A DNA stretch of 64,000 bases from positions 32,943-96,942 of the forward strand of contig JAFGNT010000006.1 of NCBI GenBank assembly GCA_016926855.1, written 5' to 3'. The translations under genes were made by a program, and so were the position numbers. Of this stretch, positions 44,914-51,902 are shown in pieces. The DNA is from Methanomicrobiaceae archaeon. Lineage in GTDB: Archaea > Halobacteriota > Methanomicrobia > Methanomicrobiales > Methanomicrobiaceae. The notes beneath the pieces are model-generated. The model made no database searches. It was given only the letters and a program-made list of their open reading frames with translations, and was not told the DNA's origin. Within the stretch, counting starts at the first letter, position 1; each line of letters begins with the position of its first letter.

Positions 44914-46491
44914 TCAGGCACCTCCGAGAATCGACGCGATATACCCGCCCTGATCGATCAGGGCCGCCGCCGCAGGCGTGATCAACAGGTCCACCACCTG
45001 CTGCGGGAAGATTCCGAAGAGAATCACGAACAGTGCGAGAATGCCCATCCCGATCAGCATCGGTGCCGGCACTTCCCGCACATCGGCATATTCGGGAAGT
45101 TTCGGGCCCATAAAGATCGAATGGAACACCTTTACGAACGAAGCAAGCGTCAGGATGGAGACGACCATCGCAATGATCGAGAGCAGCGGATTGAACAGGA
45201 ACACCGACTCGTAGATCATCAATTTTGATGCAAACCCGTTAAAGGGTGGTATCCCTGCAATGGCAAGCGCACCGATCATGAAAAAGACCATGGTCCATTT
45301 CATGGAATGGCCGAGCCCTCCCAGTTTGTTGAGGTTCCTCGTCCCGGTCCGGTAGAAGATCGCTCCGGCGGTAAGGAAGAGCAGGCCCTTGTACATCGCA
45401 TGGTTGATGATGTGGAATATCCCGCCTTCCATGGCGATGCGGCCGTATGCGGTGAGCAGGTCCTGGTTGCCCAGCACCGCCACGCCCACGCCCACGCCGA
45501 GGAGCATATACCCCGTCTGCGAGACGGCGTGATAGGCCATCAGCCTTTTCACATCCTTCTGCGGGATTGCCATTGTCACCCCGACAAACATGGAGAGCAC
45601 GCCAAGAATGATGAGCACCCACCCGACCGTCAGGCAGTCGAGTGCGAGACCGTAGAGGCTGAAAACCACCCTGAATATACCATAGAGGCTTGCCTGGCTT
45701 GCCACGACCAGAAATGCCGTTACGGCGGAAGGGGCCATCGAATAGGCGTCGGGCGTCCAGAAATGCATCGGGACGGCTCCCGCCTTCATGGCGAGCGCGA
45801 CAACCAGCATGACGAGGGCAACCTTGTCAAGCAGGGTGAACTGCATCCTGCTCGCAATCATCGCAATGTTCAGTGCGTCGTACTGCCCGTAGAGGAGCGC
45901 GATGGCAAAGAGGACCAGGAGGCCGCCGAGAGTGCTGAGAACCGCATACTTCAGGCCGGCTTCGACCGCAACCCCTTTGTCCACGCGGTACGCGACGAGC
46001 GCCGCACCCGCAAGCGAGTTGATCTCGAGGAAGACAAAGAAGTTGAAGAGATCTCCCGTGCAGACCATCCCGAGGATGCCGACCGTCAGGAGGAGGAGAA
46101 GGGCGTAATAGCCGTCCTGTCCGGAGTTCCGCGACTGGCTCTTCAGCGAATAGAGGAGAACCGCAAACCCGACAATCGATGCGAACAGCGCCATGAACGC
46201 GCTCATGGCATCGACGGTGAAGATGATCCGGATCGGAATGCCGCCGGAATCGAGCGGGACCGAGAGATGCGGTGCCGCCGCACCGAAGGCATACACGATC
46301 GTTCCGGTTGCGAGTACTTCCGTGGCGAGCACGACTGCAATGAGCAGCGTGCAGAGCATGGCGAGAACCGCCCACGCATTCCGGATACCGCTGCCGAGCC
46401 GTCCGAGGAGCGGCGTTGCAAAAGCGCCGAGCATCGGCACTGCAAGCAGCAGCGCGGGGGCATGCTGGAGCAGGAGGGAAGGAACGATCAT
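44914..46491 (-). CDS. mbhH: Mbh antiporter-like subunit MbhH (MnhD/NuoN type)
   Basis: A 525-residue protein with about 14 membrane helices, the large proton/sodium-translocating subunit related to MrpD and NuoL/M/N. PMHFWTPDAYSMAPSAVTAFL contains the conserved Lys/His-bearing broken-helix region, and KRLMAYHAVSQTGYMLLG is a family signature. It provides ion translocation driven by the hydrogenase reaction. Confidence 0.94.
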   Translation of the reverse strand: MIVPSLLLQHAPALLLAVPMLGAFATPLLGRLGSGIRNAWAVLAMLCTLLIAVVLATEVLATGTIVYAFGAAAPHLSVPLDSGGIPIRIIFTVDAMSAFMALFASIVGFAVLLYSLKSQSRNSGQDGYYALLLLLTVGILGMVCTGDLFNFFVFLEINSLAGAALVAYRVDKGVAVEAGLKYAVLSTLGGLLVLFAIALLYGQYDALNIAMIASRMQFTLLDKVALVMLVVALAMKAGAVPMHFWTPDAYSMAPSAVTAFLVVASQASLYGIFRVVFSLYGLALDCLTVGWVLIILGVLSMFVGVTMAIPQKDVKRLMAYHAVSQTGYMLLGVGVGVAVLGNQDLLTAYGRIAMEGGIFHIINHAMYKGLLFLTAGAIFYRTGTRNLNKLGGLGHSMKWTMVFFMIGALAIAGIPPFNGFASKLMIYESVFLFNPLLSIIAMVVSILTLASFVKVFHSIFMGPKLPEYADVREVPAPMLIGMGILALFVILFGIFPQQVVDLLITPAAAALIDQGGYIASILGGA

Positions 46492-46835
46492 CCCCGCAGC
46501 CTCCTGACAACATCAGCCTCCGCCGAACCGTACCGGCGGTAGATAACCATAACAAACGACAGGAGCAGTGCAGTCGTCGCAATTCCGATGACGATGTTTG
46601 TGAGGGTCATCGCCTGCACCGTCGGCATGACCATGAGATCCCGGGGAGCGTTTGTAAAGATCGGCGCAATCCCGCCCGCCCGGTAGCCGAGCGATACAAG
46701 CAGCAGGTTCACACCGGCCTCTACGAGAGAGAGCCCCATGATCATCTTGATGAGGTTTCGCCGAAGGAGCATCGCGGCAATGCCGAAGGCCATCAGCAGA
46801 CCCGCCGCAATGAACGGCAGATTATAGAGCACCAT
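46488..46835 (-). CDS. mbhG: Mbh subunit MbhG (MnhC/NuoK type)
   Basis: A 115-residue protein with three membrane helices, homologous to MrpC and NuoK. Conserved Glu lies in MGLSLVEAGVNLLLVSLGY, and TNIVIGIATTALLLSFV forms the last helix. It overlaps the preceding gene by one base and mbhH by four. Confidence 0.92.
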   Translation of the reverse strand: MVLYNLPFIAAGLLMAFGIAAMLLRRNLIKMIMGLSLVEAGVNLLLVSLGYRAGGIAPIFTNAPRDLMVMPTVQAMTLTNIVIGIATTALLLSFVMVIYRRYGSAEADVVRRLRG

Positions 46836-47302
46836 CAGGCCACCTCCTCATGAACGCCGGAAAGCATGTACAGGAGAATGACCGACAGGCCTCCGAGCAC
46901 CTCGATTCCTACGGCAAGGTTCATGATCGGGATGACACCGGCGGTGTTCAGGTTGCCGGGATTCGCCCCGAAGGCAACCGGAGTGCCGAAGATGGCGCCG
47001 CTGTTTGCCAGCCAGTTCCCAAAGAACGTGCCGCCGAGCCCGAGTGCCACCGCAGCGGTGACGATGAAAAGCAGGAGACCGAGGGTCTCGCCGCCGGTCA
47101 GCGACGACTTGGAGAGGCGTGCCGTGATCGAATCGTACGAAAAAGCGGCCATCAGGAGGACGAAACCGGTTGCAATAACCGCTCCACCCTGGAAACCGCC
47201 ACCCGGCGTCAGGTGTCCGTGCATCACGATATAGAAGCCGAACACGAGAATGAACGGGAGCAGTACGCATGCAGCCGCCCGGACGATCTTACTCATACTC
47301 AT
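46835..47302 (-). CDS. mbhF: Mbh subunit MbhF (MnhB type)
   Basis: About 155 residues with four membrane helices, homologous to MrpB: FGFYIVMHGHLTPGGGFQGG is its signature, with HGHLTPGGGFQ at the helix break. Four in-frame starts cluster here. GGAGG lies 9 nt before the ATG at 47302, and the gene begins inside the 3' end of mbhE. Confidence 0.9.
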   Translation of the reverse strand: MSMSKIVRAAACVLLPFILVFGFYIVMHGHLTPGGGFQGGAVIATGFVLLMAAFSYDSITARLSKSSLTGGETLGLLLFIVTAAVALGLGGTFFGNWLANSGAIFGTPVAFGANPGNLNTAGVIPIMNLAVGIEVLGGLSVILLYMLSGVHEEVA

Positions 47303-47573
47303 AGTCCTCATCCTCCTTTCGCTTTCTGAATGCGAGTCCCACACCGGTAACGGCGGTAAAGAGGACCGTCGCTTCGCCCAAAGTGTCGAATCCCCTGAAA
47401 TCAAAGACCACGTCGGTGACAATGTTGTTTCCGCCCGTCAGGACCTGCCCGAAACCGGTGAAGTAGTCATCCATATCGGTATGCACCGGCGATCCGAAAT
47501 CGAGGCCGGCTGCAGCGGACAGAACAGCAAGAGAGAGCACGATGACAACGACTGCCGTGATAATCACTCTCAT
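47289..47573 (-). CDS. mbhE: Mbh subunit MbhE
   Basis: A 94-residue protein. An N-terminal helix (VIITAVVVIVLSLAVLSAAAG) is followed by an extramembrane loop and then DFRGFDTLGEATVLFTAVTGV, the MrpA C-terminal-type signature. It ends in the charged KRKEDEDYEYE. A longer frame to 47828 is not used, since the ATG at 47573 overlaps the mbhD stop as ATGA. Confidence 0.9.
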   Translation of the reverse strand: MRVIITAVVVIVLSLAVLSAAAGLDFGSPVHTDMDDYFTGFGQVLTGGNNIVTDVVFDFRGFDTLGEATVLFTAVTGVGLAFRKRKEDEDYEYE

Positions 47574-47821
47574 TCCCGCACCCCCTCCCAGCGTGTCGTG
47601 CCCCTGATGGCGACGATGAAGATCGCGGTCGTCAGTCCGGCCCCGATCCCTGCTTCGGCGATGGCGACATCGGGTGCCTGCAGGATGTAAAATTCCAGTG
47701 ACAGGAGGAAGCTGAAAATCCCGAACGAGATTGCCGCCGACAGGAGATCCCGGCACCTGACGATGAACAGCGCCGATACGAGCAGCCCGATAAGTACGAG
47801 CCCGTTGAGTATGTCGATCAT
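47570..47821 (-). CDS. mbhD: Mbh subunit MbhD (DUF4040)
   Basis: An 83-residue protein with two to three membrane helices. RDLLSAAISFGIFSFLLSLEFYILQAPDVAIAEAGIG is the DUF4040/MrpA-related motif with conserved Asp and Glu in the ion path. It overlaps both neighbours by four bases. Confidence 0.92.
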   Translation of the reverse strand: MIDILNGLVLIGLLVSALFIVRCRDLLSAAISFGIFSFLLSLEFYILQAPDVAIAEAGIGAGLTTAIFIVAIRGTTRWEGVRE

Positions 47822-48174
47822 GCATCACCCTCCGAATAGCGGTCGATCACCGCAGGAGACGGGACCTGTCCGCTCCGGTGCGCTGCCCGTGCAATGGCAT
47901 GGGCGCCGGTCGCGTTCGTGAATGCAAGTGCGATCAGGGCAACGAATGTGTGCACGGAAAGCGTCAGGAACTGTGCATCGCCGTCGGAAAGAAGGCGGGA
48001 TATCGCATACACAATCACCGCAAGGGACAGAAATATGGTACCGAATGTCGTCGTCTTCGTTTCAGCGTGCAGCCTCGTGTAGACATCGGGGAACCGGAGA
48101 ATGCCGATAACCCCGAGTGTGTTGAAGACCAGCCCGATGGCGATGCACACCAGAATAATAGTATCAGCAATCAT
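47818..48174 (-). CDS. mbhC: Mbh subunit MbhC (MnhG type)
   Basis: A 118-residue protein with three membrane helices, homologous to MrpG. The signature is GVIGILRFPDVYTRLHAETKTTTFGTI. It has a cytosolic tail ending RHSGQVPSPAVIDRYSEGDA-like sequence. Four-base overlaps on both sides keep it in the operon. Confidence 0.92.
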   Translation of the reverse strand: MIADTIILVCIAIGLVFNTLGVIGILRFPDVYTRLHAETKTTTFGTIFLSLAVIVYAISRLLSDGDAQFLTLSVHTFVALIALAFTNATGAHAIARAAHRSGQVPSPAVIDRYSEGDA

Positions 48175-48434
48175 TGGCCCAGTTCACCCCCGATATATTT
48201 CGCGATAAAGAGCGTGCCTACAAAGGAGAGCAGCGCATAGACGATCGCGACGTCCACGAAGATGATCTGCTCGTATATGACGGCAAGGAGGATCATTGCC
48301 GCAACAGTCAGCGTGTTGATCGCATCCAGCGCCACGACACGGTCAGGCACCGTCGGCCCTGCAATAAGACGGACCATCGTCAGAACAATGAGTGCTACGA
48401 GCACGACGACGGCAGCCACCCAGATGTCCGTCAT
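48171..48434 (-). CDS. mbhB: Mbh subunit MbhB (MnhF type)
   Basis: An 87-residue protein with three helices, homologous to MrpF. GPTVPDRVVALDAINTL is the family signature, with the conserved Asp that is important for antiport. Confidence 0.92.
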   Translation of the reverse strand: MTDIWVAAVVVLVALIVLTMVRLIAGPTVPDRVVALDAINTLTVAAMILLAVIYEQIIFVDVAIVYALLSFVGTLFIAKYIGGELGQ

Positions 48435-48958
48435 TCCGCAATTCTCCTGATCCAGTCTGCGAGCGGGAAGAACGTGAAGAGATCCCCGGATTCAAAGATC
48501 TCCTTTTTCTCCTTCCCGAGGCCGATATGAATCATGTGCACGTAGAGGTCGTTTGTCGCCTCATCGATCCCGACCGTCAGGGTACCGGGCGTCAGCGTGA
48601 TCGAGTTTGCAAGGAGCAGCACGCCGAAGTCCGTTGCAAGGTCGGGTGAAACCCTGACGATACCGGGCCGGATTCTTCCGGTGATGACCCGGTATGCGAC
48701 ATCGAGATTTGCCCGTGCCATTTCGAGAAAGAACGGCACGAAAATATACACCGCACAATAGAGCCACCTGAGCGGATTTGCCATGCGGTAGTCACGACTT
48801 CCACAGAAATAATTCCGTGAGATTGCCGCAGTCAGAAGACTGACCACAGCTCCTGCGCCGAGTTCAAACGGCGACCACAGCCCGACCGTGCCCGATCCGG
48901 CCGTGAGAATCAGATAAATTGCAAATGCAGCCAGTGCAGTCACAATGAACGGTATCAT
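48431..48958 (-). CDS. mbhA: Mbh subunit MbhA (MnhE type)
   Basis: A 175-residue membrane protein homologous to MrpE, with N-terminal helices followed by a cytosolic domain (VLLLANSITLTPGTLTVGID and YVHMIHIGL are signatures). It is the first gene of the hydrogenase operon; GGTGAT lies 3-4 nt before the ATG. A promoter is presumed in 48959-49100 but is not sharply defined. Confidence 0.92.
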   Translation of the reverse strand: MIPFIVTALAAFAIYLILTAGSGTVGLWSPFELGAGAVVSLLTAAISRNYFCGSRDYRMANPLRWLYCAVYIFVPFFLEMARANLDVAYRVITGRIRPGIVRVSPDLATDFGVLLLANSITLTPGTLTVGIDEATNDLYVHMIHIGLGKEKKEIFESGDLFTFFPLADWIRRIAE

Positions 48959-49275
48959 AGCATCACCTGGAACACGCTATTTCCTCCTCCATTAATCCTC
49001 CACCAAAAAATTTTCATGCATCACCGGAAAGGCACTCCTGCGACTCGGCATTCGCCCTTCAGGTTTATCATGATTAATTATGCATTTCTGATGACTTTAA
49101 TTCTTTTGAATCAAACATGGGCGGGGATTTCCCGCCTCATGAATCCGGACAGACAGTGGACATACCGGCATTGCCAGGAAAACAGGATTCAGAAAAGGCC
49201 CGCAATTTCCCAAGCATTTTGAATTTTATACGTCAATACTAACCTTATTACCCTTCCCCGACGACCTCATACGGA
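48959..49275. other. Divergent intergenic region between the Mbh operon and the PAPS-reductase-like gene
   Basis: No supported gene is present; a 68-codon plus-strand frame at 49016-49222 has no family features. AT-rich segments at about 49070-49100 (minus-strand ATGCATAATTAATC) and 49217-49240 (ATTTTATACG) are candidate TATA boxes for the hydrogenase operon and the plus-strand gene. Confidence 0.4.
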
Positions 49276-50682
49276 ATGCGGCGATCCTATCTCGGAAAAA
49301 TCCACCTGCACTGGTGTGATGCCTGTCACACTCCCGTTCTCGGCCCCAAATGCGAATGCGGAGCCGGTACCCGTGCCGTACATATCACCCCGCCGGGGGA
49401 TGCACGGCCGGCCTTTCCGGCGGACGTTGATCTCATTAATGCCATATACGAGGAGCATTTCGGGAGCAGGCTGATTCCCGAAGGGCACCTGGTTGTGCTC
49501 AATAAAGTACCCGACCGCGACAGGATGGAGGAAGTGATTCTCGGCGGTGCGGTAGTATCGGCGGTGCGGTACCTGCCGGAAGAGCGGTGCTGGGAACCGA
49601 TTCCCCGCGTTGCCGCCTCGCAGTATCTCGAGCCGAAGCGGCGGTATGTGGTCGTCGATGACGGTGCCGTCGAATCCATTCGCGACGGGGCGAGCGTGCT
49701 TGCTCCCGGACTCGTGGATATTGATCCGGCCGTAAAGGCGGGTGACGAAGTATTTATCCGTACCCGAAACGGCGACTGCATCGGTGTCGGCCGTGCAAAG
49801 GCCGATGCAGAAACAGCACGTGCCATGGAACGCGGAACGGTGGTCAGGACACGAAAGAACCACACAGATCCCTGCATCCCGGGCCCGGCATCATGGGACG
49901 ATGCGTGCCGCACCAACAGCACTATCCTCGACAATAACGAGGCCGAGGCTGTCGCTTTCGTCCGGAATGTCGCAGAGCAGAACCGGGTGCAACCGACGGT
50001 ATCGTACTCGGGGGGAAAGGACAGTCTTGCCATGCTCCTTGTCGTGAGAAAGGCAATCGGAGACGTCCCGCTCCTCTTTGCAGACACCGGCCTCGAGTTT
50101 GCCGAGACCTATGAAAACATCGACGGGGTCGCGGACCGCTACGGGCTCGATGTGGTCAGGGTCGGGCCCGACGGAGGTTTCTGGGAATCGTTCGAAACCG
50201 AAGGGCCGCCGGCGGTCGATGCACGCTGGTGCTGCAAAGTCTGCAAACTGCTTCCGGTCAGGCGCCTGATCGAGGAGCAGTGGGGTGAATGCCTCTCGTT
50301 TATCGGGCAGCGAAAATATGAATCGTTCGCCCGGATGAAAAGTCCCCGGGTATGGAGAAACGGCATCGTGAAGGTCCAGATCTCCGCGGCCCCGATCCAG
50401 CACTGGACGGCGCTGCATGTCTGGCTGTACATATTCCGCGAGAACGCCCCGTACAATACGCTCTATGAACAGCGCATCGATCGGATCGGCTGTTTTATGT
50501 GCCCGTCAAGCGACCTTTCGGTGCTGGCGACGATTCAGGAGCGGTATCCCGCACTCTGGAAGGGGTGGGAGGAAAAGCTCGAGGCGTGGCGGACACACAA
50601 CGGCCTGCCCCCGGATTGGATTGATGACGGGAACTGGCGTCGCAGGGGTGAAGGAACGGATGAAAACAGTAGTTATACTTGA
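49276..50682 (+). CDS. PAPS-reductase/PP-loop family protein with zinc finger and PUA-like domain
   Basis: A 468-residue multidomain protein. Residues 14-28 (CDACHTPVLGPKCECG) form a zinc finger. A PUA-like RNA-binding-type domain occupies about 115-190. A PP-loop ATPase with SYSGGKDS (243-250) occupies about 225-400, with Cys residues in DARWCCKVCKLLP and DRIGCFMCPSSD near the C-terminus. This arrangement matches the archaeal MJ0973-type proteins. The PUA domain and cysteines point to RNA sulfuration or a similar thiol reaction rather than sulfate assimilation, but this is inference. It overlaps hisH. Confidence 0.8.
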   Translation: MRRSYLGKIHLHWCDACHTPVLGPKCECGAGTRAVHITPPGDARPAFPADVDLINAIYEEHFGSRLIPEGHLVVLNKVPDRDRMEEVILGGAVVSAVRYLPEERCWEPIPRVAASQYLEPKRRYVVVDDGAVESIRDGASVLAPGLVDIDPAVKAGDEVFIRTRNGDCIGVGRAKADAETARAMERGTVVRTRKNHTDPCIPGPASWDDACRTNSTILDNNEAEAVAFVRNVAEQNRVQPTVSYSGGKDSLAMLLVVRKAIGDVPLLFADTGLEFAETYENIDGVADRYGLDVVRVGPDGGFWESFETEGPPAVDARWCCKVCKLLPVRRLIEEQWGECLSFIGQRKYESFARMKSPRVWRNGIVKVQISAAPIQHWTALHVWLYIFRENAPYNTLYEQRIDRIGCFMCPSSDLSVLATIQERYPALWKGWEEKLEAWRTHNGLPPDWIDDGNWRRRGEGTDENSSYT

Positions 50683-51262
50683 TTATGGCCTCGGCAACCT
50701 CAGGAGCGTCATGCGGGGCCTCGAGCGTGCAGGAGCCCGCACCCTGATCTCGGCAGATACCGGCGACCTTGCCGGGGCGGACGGTGTGATTCTTCCCGGT
50801 GTGGGGGCATTTTCGAAGGGAATGGAACAGCTTGCCCTTCTGAAGCAGCCACTTCTCGATTTTATCAGGGATTCGCCCGTGCTCGGCATCTGCCTCGGCA
50901 TGCAGATGCTGATGGAGTGGAGCGAGGAGCACGGGCTCCACCGGGGGCTGGGTCTGGTGCCCGGAACCGTGCGGCACTTTCCGCGGACGCCCGGGATGAA
51001 AATCCCCCACATGGGATGGAATACAATTCACACCGAACAGGACCACCCCCTTTTCGAGGGCGTTTCCCAGAACAGCTACGTATATTTTGTCCACTCGCTG
51101 TACGCGGACACCGATTCCCGTTTCACTCTCACGAAAACGGACTACATCACCCCGTTCGCATCGTCGATATTCCATGAAAACGCATACGGAGTACAGTTTC
51201 ACCCCGAAAAAAGCGGTGCGACCGGCCTGAAAATACTTGAAAATTTTATCGCGATGCTCTGA
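50660..51262 (+). CDS. hisH: Imidazole glycerol phosphate synthase, glutamine amidotransferase subunit
   Basis: A 200-residue class I amidotransferase of histidine synthesis. It has ILDYGLGNLRSV at the N-terminus, the catalytic Cys in GICLGMQMLME, and the His/Glu in GVQFHPEKSG. It passes ammonia to HisF, which is not in the window. A longer frame from 50417 is a shadow of the previous gene; GGTGAAGGA lies 4-12 nt before the true ATG. Confidence 0.95.
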   Translation: MKTVVILDYGLGNLRSVMRGLERAGARTLISADTGDLAGADGVILPGVGAFSKGMEQLALLKQPLLDFIRDSPVLGICLGMQMLMEWSEEHGLHRGLGLVPGTVRHFPRTPGMKIPHMGWNTIHTEQDHPLFEGVSQNSYVYFVHSLYADTDSRFTLTKTDYITPFASSIFHENAYGVQFHPEKSGATGLKILENFIAML

Positions 51263-51278
51263 GAGGAGCATACGCGGA

Positions 51279-51902
51279 TTAACTTTTTTTTCGAGGAGCG
51301 TTCTGCCGGGTATCGCGGTACCAGAGGATCAGCTCATAGAGGATGAGCAGAACAAGGATGGCGCAGCCGCCCGTGAAGAAGGCAATCACGGAGTCGTGCC
51401 CGTCCGGCACGACACCGCTTCCCGCACTCCGGACCGCCTTCTCATCCATAGCAACGGACGGTTCGGGAGAGGATTGGGCGTATATCGCCCCGTCCTCCAT
51501 GGCAGGAACCGGAAAAAGCAGCGGGGCCACGATCGCCATCATGAGCGTTGCAACCACGAATATGCTGAATAATCCCGCATACTTTACAAGAATCGCCCGG
51601 ACATCCGTGGTGCGCGGCGAAACGATGACAAGCTGGTCGCGAAGCCCGTATATTTTTACTTCGCGGCCCTTCCTGCTCCACCGGGTCTTCACGATATCGA
51701 TCATGCCCGCTTCCAACAGGTTCCCGATATGATACGTGACCGTTGTCATGGGAATCGCGAGCGCCTCTGCGATTTCAGACGACGTGTGGTCACCGTTTTT
51801 GAGAGCGGTAAGCACGTCGGCAGCCGTCGGGCTCGCCATTGCACGGGCAATCTTCTGTGCCCGTTCGTCGCCCGGTTCCAGCACGATCACATCATCATTC
51901 AT
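51279..51902 (-). CDS. Membrane-anchored winged-helix transcription regulator
   Basis: A 207-residue protein. Residues about 20-95 form an ArsR-like winged helix (TAADVLTALKNGDHTSSEIAEALAIPMTTVTYHIGNLLEAGMI). Two hydrophobic helices follow (about 106-130 and 170-192), enclosing a 40-residue acidic, probably extracytoplasmic loop. The C-terminus is short and basic. This is a one-component membrane regulator architecture known in methanogens; the signal and target are unknown. It overlaps the alaS 3' end by eight bases. Confidence 0.82.
   Translation of the reverse strand: MNDDVIVLEPGDERAQKIARAMASPTAADVLTALKNGDHTSSEIAEALAIPMTTVTYHIGNLLEAGMIDIVKTRWSRKGREVKIYGLRDQLVIVSPRTTDVRAILVKYAGLFSIFVVATLMMAIVAPLLFPVPAMEDGAIYAQSSPEPSVAMDEKAVRSAGSGVVPDGHDSVIAFFTGGCAILVLLILYELILWYRDTRQNAPRKKS

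Noticed and set aside
45307..46542. A 411-codon plus-strand frame opposite mbhH
   Set aside because: It is antisense to a membrane subunit: hydrophobic codons read backwards give Glu/Lys/Arg/Asp-rich sequence. It is not a gene.
49016..49222. A 68-codon plus-strand frame before the PAPS-reductase-like gene
   Set aside because: It has no promoter or ribosome site of note and a composition unlike neighbouring genes.
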